Source of the DNA: Synergistaceae bacterium
Lineage (GTDB): Bacteria > Synergistota > Synergistia > Synergistales > Aminobacteriaceae
Direction: 5' to 3'
Assembly: GCA_017439345.1 (NCBI GenBank)
Contig: JAFSJJ010000016.1
Coordinates: 1 to 64,000, forward strand
DNA: 64,000 bases
The position numbers were made by a program, and so were the translations under genes. The notes under the pieces were generated by a model. It saw only the letters and a list, made by a program, of their open reading frames with translations, searched no databases and was not told the origin of the DNA. Numbering within the stretch: the stretch's first letter is position 1; every line of letters starts with the position of its first letter. Below are positions 36,013 through 45,262 of the stretch, piece by piece.

Positions 36013-37888
36013 TTACTGCAAAAGACTTAGGACATTTTGAGGCAGCTGGTTAGCCTGATCAAGAAGCGTTATAGAACGTGAAGCACTCTCGCGGGTCAAG
36101 AGATTAACGCCTTCTATTCCGAGTGCAAGGCTTGAAGTGTCTCCTAACTGAATAATAAAATCTTCGCCGTTATTCGCTCCTGTCTGAAAAGTTATAGAGT
36201 TGTCCTTCAGGTGAATCATTGCGCTGTAAGTATCGCCCTTAGCAAGCATGAAGCGTTTTGTGTTATCGTCCCACGTAGATTGCAGGCCGGCCATTGAGTC
36301 AACTCTAATATCTATTTCGGGAGGAATGAGACTCTTGAATTCCGATTCTCCGGCTTTAACGTTTTGAGCTATCGTACGTCCTGAATGTGCCTCGTAAACT
36401 GAGCCGTGTAAGTACTCTCTCTTGACTCCTGAATTGTATTGAGTCCCAGAGCGTTTAATAAATCCTCACCGCCTGAAAAAAGTAAGTTCGCCTGCCCTGC
36501 CTGGTATCACTGAGCGAACTAACATAGTAGAATAAATCTCATAGCCTGTTAAATTGCCGTCAGCGTCATAAATTGGATTGCGTGAATAAACTGACTCTGA
36601 AGTGTTCTCCGTGCCGTCTGAGAGCGTGCAGAATTTATTAGGGTTATCAGCATATGCGTCCTGACCGAGTGAATTTGCTATTGCGTCATTAATTTTCTTT
36701 GCTGCACCGTTCATTGTGTCGGTCTCGTAAAGAGTGATTGAAGCTGTCTGACCATTGCCCTGAGTGATTGTGAGGGTCTGAGGCTTGCTTAAGAGAAACG
36801 TCCCGGCTTCGTTATAAAGACCTTTTTGTATTTTTACAGTACCGCTGGTTCCGTTAATGCCTCCGCCTATACCTGCACTCCAGCTCCCACTACACCGAGC
36901 AGTTAATTTTCCGTTTTCTGAACTGTAACCCTCGGAACTATTAATTGTAAGTTCAGCTTCATCAGGGACGCTTATTCCTGCAAATCTGCCAATGCTTATT
37001 AAAGAGTTTTCACCGCTTATGTATAAATCTACTTTTGCTCCTGTACAGTTAAACGCAGCTTCATTATATATATTGTGCTGATATTAACATTTTCAAGCAA
37101 AATATCAGCTTCAACGCCTGATGAAATAGCAACACGGTTTGCAGTCTGCGTGTTAGTACCGTAAATATGGTTGAACCGTTTTTTGAAACTGTCAGGAGTC
37201 CGTTTTCAAAGCTCCAGCCGTTACCTGATATAGTACCGCTCAACTCCTCGATATTAATATCAATGTCATTATAGTTGTGAGTAGGGTCTTGAATTTCATC
37301 AATTTCATCTGAAGGATAAATGAGCTTTATAGTGGACATGTTCATAATATTGCTCTTCTGAACCTGACACTCCCCGGCTTCTGCGCTGACTTCGATTCGA
37401 TAATTCCCTTCAGAGCTGACCTTCTGGCCGAACTCGTCTATATAACTCAATCCTCCGTTAATCCGCGCCTTGAGATTCAAATCACTGCTTGACCACATTG
37501 CTCCGGAGCTGCCGTCAAGAATTCGCTTTTTGTTAAATTGCGTTGTCCCTGCGATCCTGTTAATCTGATCTCGTAACTTATTAATCTCAAGCTGTGTATA
37601 ATTTCTGTCATTCGATGTCAAAGATTCATTACTTGCCTGGACAGCTAACTCTCTCATTCTCTGAAGCATTGAGTTTGTCTCACCCAGCGCACCTTCAGCA
37701 GTCTGCAATAAAGATATTCCGTCCTGTGAATTTCGAATGCTATATCAAGCCCGGAAATTTGAGAACGCATTCTCTCACTGACAGCAAAGCCTGCAGCATC
37801 GTCTGAATCAGAGTTGATTCTAAGTCCTGTTGGTGTTATTCAGCGCGTTGAAAGCAGTTAAGGCAGGAAGATTATTAGCGATTCTCAT
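36013..37888 (-). pseudogene. Degraded flagellin gene with adhesin-like central insert
   Basis: The minus-strand start MRIANNLPALTAFNALN and the end LLDQANQLPQNVLSLLQ are flagellin D0 ends. SDDAAGFAVSERMRSQISGLD and QTAEGALGETNSMLQRMREL are D1 sequence. At least six indels break it: a deletion near 37822, then single-base or short shifts near 37738, 37160, 37073, 36478 (T run) and 36402. About 20 residues of the first helix are missing. The centre (residue pairs such as NEAAFNCTGAKVDLYISGEN and SAGIGGGINGTSGTVKI) is not normal flagellin; it resembles beta-helical surface/adhesin modules. The neighbouring genes are intact, so this is decay rather than poor sequence. A run of ten C lies about 80 bases upstream. 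Confidence 0.88.
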
Positions 37889-37966
37889 GACTGTCCGGCC
37901 TCCTGAGTTATTATTAAACGGCAATCATGAAGCATAAGGGGCGATAATTTTATGCGGCTGAATTTA

Positions 37967-37976
37967 CCCCCCCCCC
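37967..37976. repeat. Homopolymer run of ten C upstream of the flagellin pseudogene
   Basis: Ten consecutive C, 79-88 bases upstream of the flagellin ATG. Runs of this kind are rare in an AT-rich genome. No clear -35/-10 pair was found flanking it. Confidence 0.9.
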
Positions 37977-38141
37977 ATAATCTAGTACAAATTACGTAAT
38001 TAATCTTGTGAAAATAGCGAACGTTCATTAAAGAAGAAGCCTCCATTCTTGCTTTAATAAAATTTTTATTAGTGTCGGTGCGTTGGCGTGAATGCTTTAA
38101 TGTTTGCAGCGTGTTCATGTGTTCAAGAAGTTATTCAAGTG

Positions 38142-38164
38142 TATAATCTTTGAGTGTATATAAT
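38142..38164 (+). promoter_or_regulatory. Possible gltX promoter -10 boxes
   Basis: Two exact TATAAT hexamers (38142-38147 and 38159-38164) lie 49 and 32 bases before the gltX start. Neither has a good -35, so which one is used is unclear. Confidence 0.35.
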
Positions 38165-38195
38165 CATGAATTCATAAAGGAGAATAAAATTTTTT

Positions 38196-39533
38196 ATGAC
38201 AGAGAAAAGCGATAACGTCCGAGTCAGATTTGCCCCCAGTCCGACCGGAGCACTTCACATAGGGGGCGGCCACACTGCGTTATTTAACTGGCTATGGGCT
38301 AGACACAACAACGGCAAATTTATATTACGAATCGAAGACACAGATCTTGTGCGCTCAACGAAAGAATACGAGCAGACTATCATGTCCGGGATGGTCTGGC
38401 TTGGACTTGACTGGGACGAGGGCCCGGACATCGGCGGAAACTATGGACCTTACAGGCAGTCAGAGAGACTCGATATTTACCGGGAGTACGCAAATAAACT
38501 CGTTGATGAAGGCAAGGCTTATCGAGACGGTGAAGCAATAATATTCAGAGTTGAACCCGGTCATGATATTTCGTTCAAAGATATAGTTTACGGTCAAATT
38601 GATGTCATGAGCGACGGCTTACGGGAAAAAGATTCGGACAAGCTCAAAGACTTAGTGCTGATTAAGAGCGACGGAATGCCGACATATAATTATGCTGTTG
38701 TCGTTGATGATCACTTAATGAGAATAACTCACGTAATCAGGGGCGAAGATCATATTTCTAACACTCCCAAGCAGATATTAATTTACAGGGCTTTAGGGTG
38801 GGACGTTCCGGAGTTCGCGCATCTTCCTATGATACTTGGCCGTGATAAAAAGAAACTCAGCAAGAGACACGGAGCAACGAGCATTTACGAATATAGAGAC
38901 ATGGGTTACATGCCTGACTCAATGTTTAATTTTCTTGCGTTGTTAGGGTGGTCGGCGGGCGATGACAAAGAGATCTTCACACGTCCTCAGGCTGCGGAAT
39001 GGTTCGAGCTTTCACGGGTTACAAGAAAAGCAGCAGTGTTTGACTTCGACAAGTTAAATTATATCAATCAGGAACACTTGAAGGCTTTAGATCCTTTCGT
39101 GAGACTTTCAATGGTAAAACCTTTCTGGATTGAAGCAGGTCTCGCAGTGAATGAACACGATGATAAATATTTAGCAGACGCACTGACTCTCATGGCCGGA
39201 CGAGGTCGAACAGCTAAGGAAATGGCAGAGTTCTCTGACTATTTCGTGTCGTTTGAACCGGTAAAAGCTCGCTGGGACGCTGAAGGAATCGACAAGGAAA
39301 AGTTAAAGCCCTTCTTCGCAGAGTTATTCTCTCATGACTGGAAGGCTTCAGAACTTGAACAGGCTGCAAGGGACTGGATAGGCAATCAGGAAGGCGCAAA
39401 GATGAAAGATTACGCAATGCCCTTGAGATTTGCATTAACAGGAATGAAGGTCAGCCCAGGTATATTTGAAGTCGCTGAACTCATGGGACGCTCTGAATGT
39501 GAGAAGAGACTTAAATATTACGGATTGATGTAA
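38196..39533 (+). CDS. gltX: Glutamyl-tRNA synthetase
   Basis: 445 residues. The class I signature HIGG (SPTGALHIGGGHTALFNW) and the KLSKR motif (DKKKLSKRHGATS) are both present. RIEDTDLVRSTKEYEQ is characteristic of GltX. The zinc-binding cysteines of some GltX are absent. It charges tRNA-Glu; discrimination between Glu and Gln forms cannot be decided by eye. It has a GGAG ribosome-binding site. Confidence 0.94.
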   Translation: MTEKSDNVRVRFAPSPTGALHIGGGHTALFNWLWARHNNGKFILRIEDTDLVRSTKEYEQTIMSGMVWLGLDWDEGPDIGGNYGPYRQSERLDIYREYANKLVDEGKAYRDGEAIIFRVEPGHDISFKDIVYGQIDVMSDGLREKDSDKLKDLVLIKSDGMPTYNYAVVVDDHLMRITHVIRGEDHISNTPKQILIYRALGWDVPEFAHLPMILGRDKKKLSKRHGATSIYEYRDMGYMPDSMFNFLALLGWSAGDDKEIFTRPQAAEWFELSRVTRKAAVFDFDKLNYINQEHLKALDPFVRLSMVKPFWIEAGLAVNEHDDKYLADALTLMAGRGRTAKEMAEFSDYFVSFEPVKARWDAEGIDKEKLKPFFAELFSHDWKASELEQAARDWIGNQEGAKMKDYAMPLRFALTGMKVSPGIFEVAELMGRSECEKRLKYYGLM

Positions 39534-39541
39534 AAAACTTT

Positions 39542-39576
39542 TCCCCCTGTGATTCATGAGTCATTAGGGGGATTTA
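39542..39576 (+). terminator. Hairpin terminator between gltX and the convergent YbjQ gene
   Basis: TCCCCCT (39542-39548) pairs with AGGGGGA (39566-39572). T residues follow, but the tract is weak. Confidence 0.55.
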
Positions 39577-39582
39577 CTTTCT

Positions 39583-39909
39583 TTACACGTAATTGAACGC
39601 AGTCCCGTACATGATAATTTCTGCTGCTCCTGTAGTAATTTGAGGCGTTGCAATCTTCACAGCGTAGACTCCATCAGCATTGAGTCTCATTGCTTCGTCT
39701 CTGAGTCTCTCTTCTGCCTTTGATATGCCTTCTTTGAGCATTGCTGAATAACTCGTTAATTCGCCGCCTATCGTAATATTCTTTACTGAAGCTAACGTGT
39801 CGCGAATAAAGTTCGTGCTGATACAGCTGACACCGTAGATGATTCCCAGATCTCGCGAACCTGAAGGCGGAAAAGTACTCGTGCTTAAGATTAAGTCTTT
39901 ACTCTGCAT
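39583..39909 (-). CDS. YbjQ/UPF0145-family protein
   Basis: 108 residues, the usual length. The pattern GIIYGVSCISTNFIRDTLASVK then LRDEAMRLNADGVYAVKIAT and YGTAFNYV fits the YbjQ (UPF0145, also called heavy-metal-binding DUF74) family. Its function is not established. Its start overlaps the end of the 657-residue exported protein by 11 bases. Confidence 0.8.
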   Translation of the reverse strand: MQSKDLILSTSTFPPSGSRDLGIIYGVSCISTNFIRDTLASVKNITIGGELTSYSAMLKEGISKAEERLRDEAMRLNADGVYAVKIATPQITTGAAEIIMYGTAFNYV

Positions 39910-41872
39910 GTGAGTCTCCTGACTTTGACTCTGACTCTGAGTCTGAGTCTGCGATTAACTTTATTAGCTCTTCAGGCTGTAAGACCTGAATATTTTCTCT
40001 ATGCTTCATTACCCAGCGTTTTATATCATCAAGGGAGTCAAGCCTCACGTAAAGAATTCTTGCGTTGTCATCGTCATCATCTGGAGTCAATGTCTGCGAA
40101 ACGTCCCAGGTTATGCGCCTCACGTCATCGATTAAAGCCGGCAGAATCTTCAGCTTGACCTCAAATTTTTTAGAGTCAGAGTCAATTTCATGTTTCGAGT
40201 CATTATTAGTGTTGTTGTATATAACGACTTGATTAGAGTCTTTATCTGCTTTATCAGATCTCCAGAACGGCCGGAGAATTCTCGCAAATACAGCAAGCAG
40301 TAAAGCAGCAATCACGAAATATATATACACGCTGTACTTTGACCATCTGAATTCCCAAACACTCTGCCAAGGTCTTCTTGACTCTTTGCCGCTAAGTTCT
40401 GATAATCTCATGATCTCATAGTGAATCATGTCTGAGTCCCTCGTCCTGTCTCCGAATAACTGAGGGACGAATCTTTCAGGAAGCTCGTTAATTATCCAGT
40501 TCAAGTCCTGAAATGAAAGTTTCGATGCAGTGAAGCGCGCTCCAGGTGTTAATTTCTTTGACATCCATTCGAGGACTTCAAGCGAGTTTGTATCAGGTGA
40601 AAATTTCTGCCATATATCACGCGGAAATATCGAATATAAATCATAATATCTTCGTCCGGCCAAGTTGAGCCATTCTCTAGCCTGATCATGTTTCTCGCTG
40701 TGCAAAATTCTTGTCAGAGTCCTGAAGTCCTGCGGTGAAGTGTTCCGTATATCTTCGCCGAAGTTCTCGAGTATATAATCAAATTTATCACGTCCGAGAC
40801 TCCCGACTATAATAGAAATTCTCTCAGCGGTCTGCATTGTCTCTGTCTCATTGAGTCCCTCGCATAACTTTATAATTCTTGAGTCATTCGCGAACTCCTG
40901 AGCCTGCTTCTTGGTGTTTAACAGAGTCCCATACGATGAGATTAACACTTCGGTAACGTAAGGCTCCATGACTTCCCAGTAAACTTCAGGCATTTCACGG
41001 ACATACATAGAGTTATTGCGCTCGTTTAATATCTTCTGAACGTCTGACTCTGCGTTCCATGCAATAGAAGCAACATCGTAGACGCTCCATGCGACCATTG
41101 CCCAGCCTATGATGGGTGCTGCACCTGCTGCTAGTTTCCCGGCCGAACTTGCTGCGAGTTTCTGATATATAACTGAACTCCCGAATTTCTTAGCGAGATA
41201 ACCTGCAATCTTGCTCCGGAATATCATGAAGACTCCTCCTGCTGCTGTAGCTCCTGTTAGCTTCAAGTCCGGATATTTGCCCTGTAATTTGCTCAATGCT
41301 TCGGAGACTACTTTTATGCCCCTGTCCTGCGCTGAAGTGTTTTGACGAATATATGCCCTGCTCATTGGGTTTTTGTCTGAGGCAAGAATGACTATGCTGC
41401 CGAGCTTGTAAAAATTTTCGATCTCTTTCTGTAATGAGTCCGCCCATTTCTCTTCTAAGTCGCGTAAAAAGTCGTCGTAATATCCCGTGAAGTTAAATGC
41501 TATTGTCTCCTGAATGCTGCTTATTATATCGCCGTAGTTCGTGCCTAACTGCAAGCCTCGAGTCCCCCATGTTAATTCGCCCGTCTTCTCAGCTATTGAG
41601 TCATTTACTACTTTTTCGAGCTTCTCTGACATTCCCATAGCCTTCCATTGAGAACGGTAGAGTCTCAAGAAATTATTACGGCTCTTTCTGACTGCATCAC
41701 GAAAATTGATTCGTTCTAAATCTGAAAGCGGCTCTCCGAGTTCAGCAAGGGCAGCATTGAAATCTTGTTCGCGTTCTGACTCTGTCTTGTGGACGTTGAT
41801 TTGTTCAGAGCAATATGCTTCACCGGCAGCTAACAGCATAATAATTGACATCAGCAGCAATAATTTTCTCAT
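39899..41872 (-). CDS. Large exported membrane-anchored protein of unknown function (paralogue A)
   Basis: 657 residues. A signal peptide (MRKLLLLMSIIMLLAAGEAY) is followed by a helical domain of about 500 residues with an internal hydrophobic hairpin (AGKLAAGAAPIIGWAMVAW). A transmembrane segment at about 520-545 leads to a C-terminal tail of about 110 residues with a beta-alpha pattern, ending in an Asp/Glu/Ser run. The extracytoplasmic domain is homologous along its length to the neighbour (41895-43328): RGLQLGTNY, NPMSRAYIR, NELPERFVP and KESRRPWQ are shared. No known family was recognised. It forms an operon with that neighbour and the YbjQ gene. Confidence 0.75.
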   Translation of the reverse strand: MRKLLLLMSIIMLLAAGEAYCSEQINVHKTESEREQDFNAALAELGEPLSDLERINFRDAVRKSRNNFLRLYRSQWKAMGMSEKLEKVVNDSIAEKTGELTWGTRGLQLGTNYGDIISSIQETIAFNFTGYYDDFLRDLEEKWADSLQKEIENFYKLGSIVILASDKNPMSRAYIRQNTSAQDRGIKVVSEALSKLQGKYPDLKLTGATAAGGVFMIFRSKIAGYLAKKFGSSVIYQKLAASSAGKLAAGAAPIIGWAMVAWSVYDVASIAWNAESDVQKILNERNNSMYVREMPEVYWEVMEPYVTEVLISSYGTLLNTKKQAQEFANDSRIIKLCEGLNETETMQTAERISIIVGSLGRDKFDYILENFGEDIRNTSPQDFRTLTRILHSEKHDQAREWLNLAGRRYYDLYSIFPRDIWQKFSPDTNSLEVLEWMSKKLTPGARFTASKLSFQDLNWIINELPERFVPQLFGDRTRDSDMIHYEIMRLSELSGKESRRPWQSVWEFRWSKYSVYIYFVIAALLLAVFARILRPFWRSDKADKDSNQVVIYNNTNNDSKHEIDSDSKKFEVKLKILPALIDDVRRITWDVSQTLTPDDDDDNARILYVRLDSLDDIKRWVMKHRENIQVLQPEELIKLIADSDSESESKSGDSHAE

Positions 41873-41894
41873 AGTCTATTAATCTCCTTAGTGT

Positions 41895-43328
41895 TTAGAA
41901 TTGCCAGGGCTTTCTTGACTCTTTATCTTGAATTCCTGACAGCCTCGAAATTTCCTGCTCGATATAAAATTTATCATAATTATCAGTGAATAAATCATAC
42001 ATAAATTTTTCGGGAAGCTCATCTATTACCCAGAGTAATTTTTCTTTCCTGAGTTCACATGCTTTCTTGCACTGTTGAGGCGTTAAATTCTTTGCGAGTG
42101 ATAAAAATATTCTCAGCGAGTCTTCATCCTGATTGAATTTCGTCCATGCAGACAACGGCAGAGAGTCATAGAGTCTGTAACATTCTTTATCACCTGCGAG
42201 CTTCAGCCACCCCAGCAAAGTATTTAACCCTAACTCACGCAGCATTATAACGAGTTTGTCGAATTCCTGAATATCTGCTGACTTGATATATTTTCCCAGG
42301 TTTATGATTATCTCGCTGAGTGCATAATTATCTTCTTCAGTCATTAACTGAATCAAAGCGACTCTATCACTATAGAATCTCTGTTCAAGCGGTGAGAGTC
42401 CATATTTGAAATCTCTAATTGCAGGAGTGTTCTCTAATTCGATGCCTTTGTTGACGTTCAGAATCAATTTGTCATAGGCGAATATAAATGCGTCCCTAAC
42501 ATATGCTTCGATGCCTTCCCAGTAAATCAACGGGACTTCTTGATAATACATCGAGTGATTTAGATCGTAGAATTTCTCTCTCAGGACTCCTTCAGCCTCG
42601 TTAGCCATTGAGTAAATATCCCATGCGCTCCAGAGGATCATAGCAAGCCCTGTAATAGGGACGATACTTGAAGCGAGTTTGCCTGCCGCACTGCCTGTAA
42701 ATTTCCGCATTAATAATTTCGTAACATATGACTCTAAATATTTTCGTGCTAGTAAAATCATTCCTCCGCCGATAAACTTTGCTCCCGTGAATCTTATATC
42801 AGGATATTTCGCAGCTAGTTCACCTGATATGCTCTTCATGATGTCTGAGCCTTTATCTTCTGTAACTGAGTCATAGTCTCGTCTCAAGTACGCCTGAGTC
42901 ATAGGATTATTTTCAAGCTCGAAAGATAATTCATAATTATTGCGCTGATAGAAAATTAATATCTCGTTTCGTAACTGCTCTGACCATACAAGCTCTAACT
43001 CTTGCAGAAACTGTTCATATTGACTCGAAAAGTTAAACTCTATTGAGCGTTGAATCTTGGTGATTATGCTGTTGAAGTTCAGTCCCAGCTGAAGGCCTTT
43101 AGTTCCGCGCATTAAGTTCTTAGTGTTCTCGTTGAATGCTTTATCAATTGCTTGTCTTAATTTACCGTCAGCACCGAAAATTTCCCAGCGGGTTTTATAC
43201 AGCTTCATGAAGTTAGTTTTCACGTTCTCAAGCGGTATCTTGTTCATGTCGTCAATATTAAATTGAGCAGCACTGCACGTTACGCACGAGATAAGAGCAA
43301 TAATGACAGAGATAATAATTTTTCGCAT
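41895..43328 (-). CDS. Exported protein of unknown function (paralogue B, without the membrane tail)
   Basis: The start MRKIIISVIIALISCVTCSA gives a clear signal peptide; the reading from 43367 adds an upstream extension without support. About 477 residues. It matches paralogue A over the extracytoplasmic part: RGTKGLQLGLNF, NPMTQAYLRR, YWEGIEAYV, VIDELPEKF. It stops at KESRKPWQF, exactly where A enters its transmembrane segment, so it lacks the anchor and tail. It is upstream of A by 22 bases. It may be a secreted or periplasmic partner of A, or a truncated duplicate. Confidence 0.75.
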   Translation of the reverse strand: MRKIIISVIIALISCVTCSAAQFNIDDMNKIPLENVKTNFMKLYKTRWEIFGADGKLRQAIDKAFNENTKNLMRGTKGLQLGLNFNSIITKIQRSIEFNFSSQYEQFLQELELVWSEQLRNEILIFYQRNNYELSFELENNPMTQAYLRRDYDSVTEDKGSDIMKSISGELAAKYPDIRFTGAKFIGGGMILLARKYLESYVTKLLMRKFTGSAAGKLASSIVPITGLAMILWSAWDIYSMANEAEGVLREKFYDLNHSMYYQEVPLIYWEGIEAYVRDAFIFAYDKLILNVNKGIELENTPAIRDFKYGLSPLEQRFYSDRVALIQLMTEEDNYALSEIIINLGKYIKSADIQEFDKLVIMLRELGLNTLLGWLKLAGDKECYRLYDSLPLSAWTKFNQDEDSLRIFLSLAKNLTPQQCKKACELRKEKLLWVIDELPEKFMYDLFTDNYDKFYIEQEISRLSGIQDKESRKPWQF

Positions 43329-43394
43329 GGACTCACGCTCCTTAATTAGATGCCTGAATTTTCCCATTTAGAAGCGTCAATGTAAAGAGTAAAG

Positions 43395-43430
43395 AACAGG
43401 GCAGACTCTGATACTCTAAAGCCTGTCCCT
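43395..43430 (-). terminator. Possible terminator of the rhodanese/membrane protein transcript
   Basis: On the minus strand CAGGGACAGG pairs imperfectly with the TCTGCCCTG region after the end of the 129-residue membrane protein. T-rich sequence follows. The stem is imperfect, so this is tentative. Confidence 0.35.
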
Positions 43431-43437
43431 GAAATTT

Positions 43438-43827
43438 TTATTTGCGGGTTAATATGCTCAAGACCCAGAAAGCTCCAGACAGAATAATAATCACTGCGAA
43501 CCACGGAGCAGCCTTCAATGACTGATTAGTGAAATTCATGAAGATATAAGCACTCAAAGCTAAGAGAATGAGTCCGTAAAGTCTCCATAAAAATTTAACG
43601 CGTCTCATGAAAGCAAAGACTAACGCAGCGAAAATAATAATTATCGTCCCGTACGAGATATAGGGCATTAATTCAGGAGTTAATATATTATTCGTTATCT
43701 TGGTGTTATAGAGAACTACGAATCTATACATGCCCATTTTGAGTCCTGAATAATACTCAACGACACAGCACGCAGGCAGGGCAATAACTGATAAAAACAG
43801 CGAAATCAAACAAGATAAGACATACAT
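43438..43827 (-). CDS. Small integral membrane protein
   Basis: 129 residues with four hydrophobic segments (YVLSCLISLFLSVIALPACC at the start, then TIIIIFAALVFAFM, LYGLILLALSAYIFM and WFAVIIILSGAFWVL). It was not recognised as a known family. It lies 6 bases after the exported rhodanese gene, probably in one transcript with it. The function is unknown. Confidence 0.6.
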   Translation of the reverse strand: MYVLSCLISLFLSVIALPACCVVEYYSGLKMGMYRFVVLYNTKITNNILTPELMPYISYGTIIIIFAALVFAFMRRVKFLWRLYGLILLALSAYIFMNFTNQSLKAAPWFAVIIILSGAFWVLSILTRK

Positions 43828-43833
43828 GATGAT

Positions 43834-45177
43834 TTATTTGAATCTGGGTTTGTCATCACCGAACCCAACGGGATTATTTGGATCATTTGACCACTCGCAC
43901 CAGCCTCCGTCATAGAGAGTTATATTCGGCCAGCCAAGCACTATAAATTCAATATTGACTTCAGCAGCCCTCCAGCCTGTCCCGCAGAATGTTGCAATGT
44001 TATTCTCAGGGTGAATGCCCCACTCGTCCCACATTGCCGTTAATTCCTGAGCGTTTCTCATAGTGCCGTCTATGTTTTCGAAGTCCGGCAAAGTCTGAGA
44101 GTCAGGTCCTGAATGTCCCCACACATCGCCGGGAATTCTGCCTTTGCGTTCGAGCCAGCCGTAACCCGAAGTGTTGCCCAAATGCTCCTCCCATGAGCGA
44201 ATGCTTACGAGTCTGCCGTTGGGATCAGCTAAAATTTTCTTGGCCTGTTCAGTGTTGATTACGAGTTCTTTGCGTCCGGGAAATTCTCCGCCGAAATCTT
44301 TTACTGGACTCTTAGGCGTCGACTCTGTTGATACTTCATAGCCTGCATTTTTCCAAGCGTTGAAGCCTCCATCAAGAAGCCTGACATCTTCAACTCCGCA
44401 ATACATGAGAATCCATGCTATCCTAGCCGCTGCCATGTTCGCCGTTGTACTGTAGAGAATAACGAGGGTGTCTTTTGTGATTCCGTTAGCTTCGACCGCC
44501 GCTTTTAATCTGTCATCGGGTAATTGATTCCAGATTGGCCCCTCTTCGAATTCGTCAGTGTTAATATGCACCGAGCCCGGAATATGACCGTTGAGATATG
44601 AAACTTTCTCTTCGCCCCAGCTTGCCTCGAAAACTATAAACTTTCTGCCGTCGTAGTGTTCAGGTTTGCCGCCGTCAAGTAAAGTCTTGAGCCACTCAGG
44701 ATAAATCAAATATTTATAATTCGGGTAGCTGTATAACGGTATCGTGTTATCTTTAGTCCACTCTGAAGCATTAAGAGTGAATAACACAACGCGCTTAACT
44801 TTTTTTGACTCGAGAGCTGTTAATAACTTTCTGCCGTCATCGTTATCAAGAGAGCTGACACCGTAAAGAATTACAGTTTTGCCTTCGGAGACTCCCTTTT
44901 GTGAGAGAACTTCATCAAGTTTCGCAGAGTCCATCATCGAGAGCCAAGACAACGGAAAGTCTAAAGCTCCTGCGACATGTCCGCCCCTCGCAGCGTTGTC
45001 GATCTTCCAGCCCATGTAGGCAGCTTCAGGACGTAAATCAAGCATAACTGAATTCTTGTTGTCAATATAACTTCTGAAGACTTCAGGCGAGTCAGTGAGA
45101 GTTAATGAGAGTTCATCAGCAAAGCACGGAGTCAGAATCAAAGCTGACAGGATAAGAGCGCACAATAATTTTTTCAT
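43834..45177 (-). CDS. Exported sulfurtransferase with three rhodanese-like domains
   Basis: 447 residues with a signal peptide (MKKLLCALILSALILTPCFA). Three rhodanese domains are seen at about 25-140, 165-285 and 300-440. Their loops are LYGVSSLD and LYSTTANMA, without the catalytic cysteine, and FCGTGWRA, with the cysteine in the last. GGFNAWKNAGYEV and DGGWCEWSNDPNNPVG are rhodanese signatures. Thiosulfate or persulfide sulphur would be handled at the last domain, in the periplasm. Downstream is a small membrane protein. Confidence 0.85.
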   Translation of the reverse strand: MKKLLCALILSALILTPCFADELSLTLTDSPEVFRSYIDNKNSVMLDLRPEAAYMGWKIDNAARGGHVAGALDFPLSWLSMMDSAKLDEVLSQKGVSEGKTVILYGVSSLDNDDGRKLLTALESKKVKRVVLFTLNASEWTKDNTIPLYSYPNYKYLIYPEWLKTLLDGGKPEHYDGRKFIVFEASWGEEKVSYLNGHIPGSVHINTDEFEEGPIWNQLPDDRLKAAVEANGITKDTLVILYSTTANMAAARIAWILMYCGVEDVRLLDGGFNAWKNAGYEVSTESTPKSPVKDFGGEFPGRKELVINTEQAKKILADPNGRLVSIRSWEEHLGNTSGYGWLERKGRIPGDVWGHSGPDSQTLPDFENIDGTMRNAQELTAMWDEWGIHPENNIATFCGTGWRAAEVNIEFIVLGWPNITLYDGGWCEWSNDPNNPVGFGDDKPRFK

Positions 45178-45262
45178 GTAAATAATCCTCCTGAAAATAA
45201 AATATTTTGCAAGTACATGCGATTATGACAAAGATTTATTTACATTGCTATAACTCGTTTAA

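Larger units (their letters stand above)
37889..38195. other. Intergenic region between flagellin pseudogene and gltX
   Basis: 307 bases without a convincing gene. A ribosome-binding site (AGGAGG, minus strand) precedes the flagellin start. The region also holds a run of ten C (37967-37976) and two TATAAT-like boxes before gltX. A 77-codon minus-strand frame here has no recognisable product and is not called. Confidence 0.7.

Noticed and set aside
37940-37966. Sigma-28 flagellin promoter (TAAA and GCCGCATAA)
   Set aside because: The two elements are only four bases apart instead of about 15, and the -10 has an extra base, so the spacing does not fit.
37885-38118. 77-codon minus-strand frame with a Gly run from poly-C
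   Set aside because: No ribosome-binding site, no recognisable product, and it crosses the region just upstream of the flagellin start.
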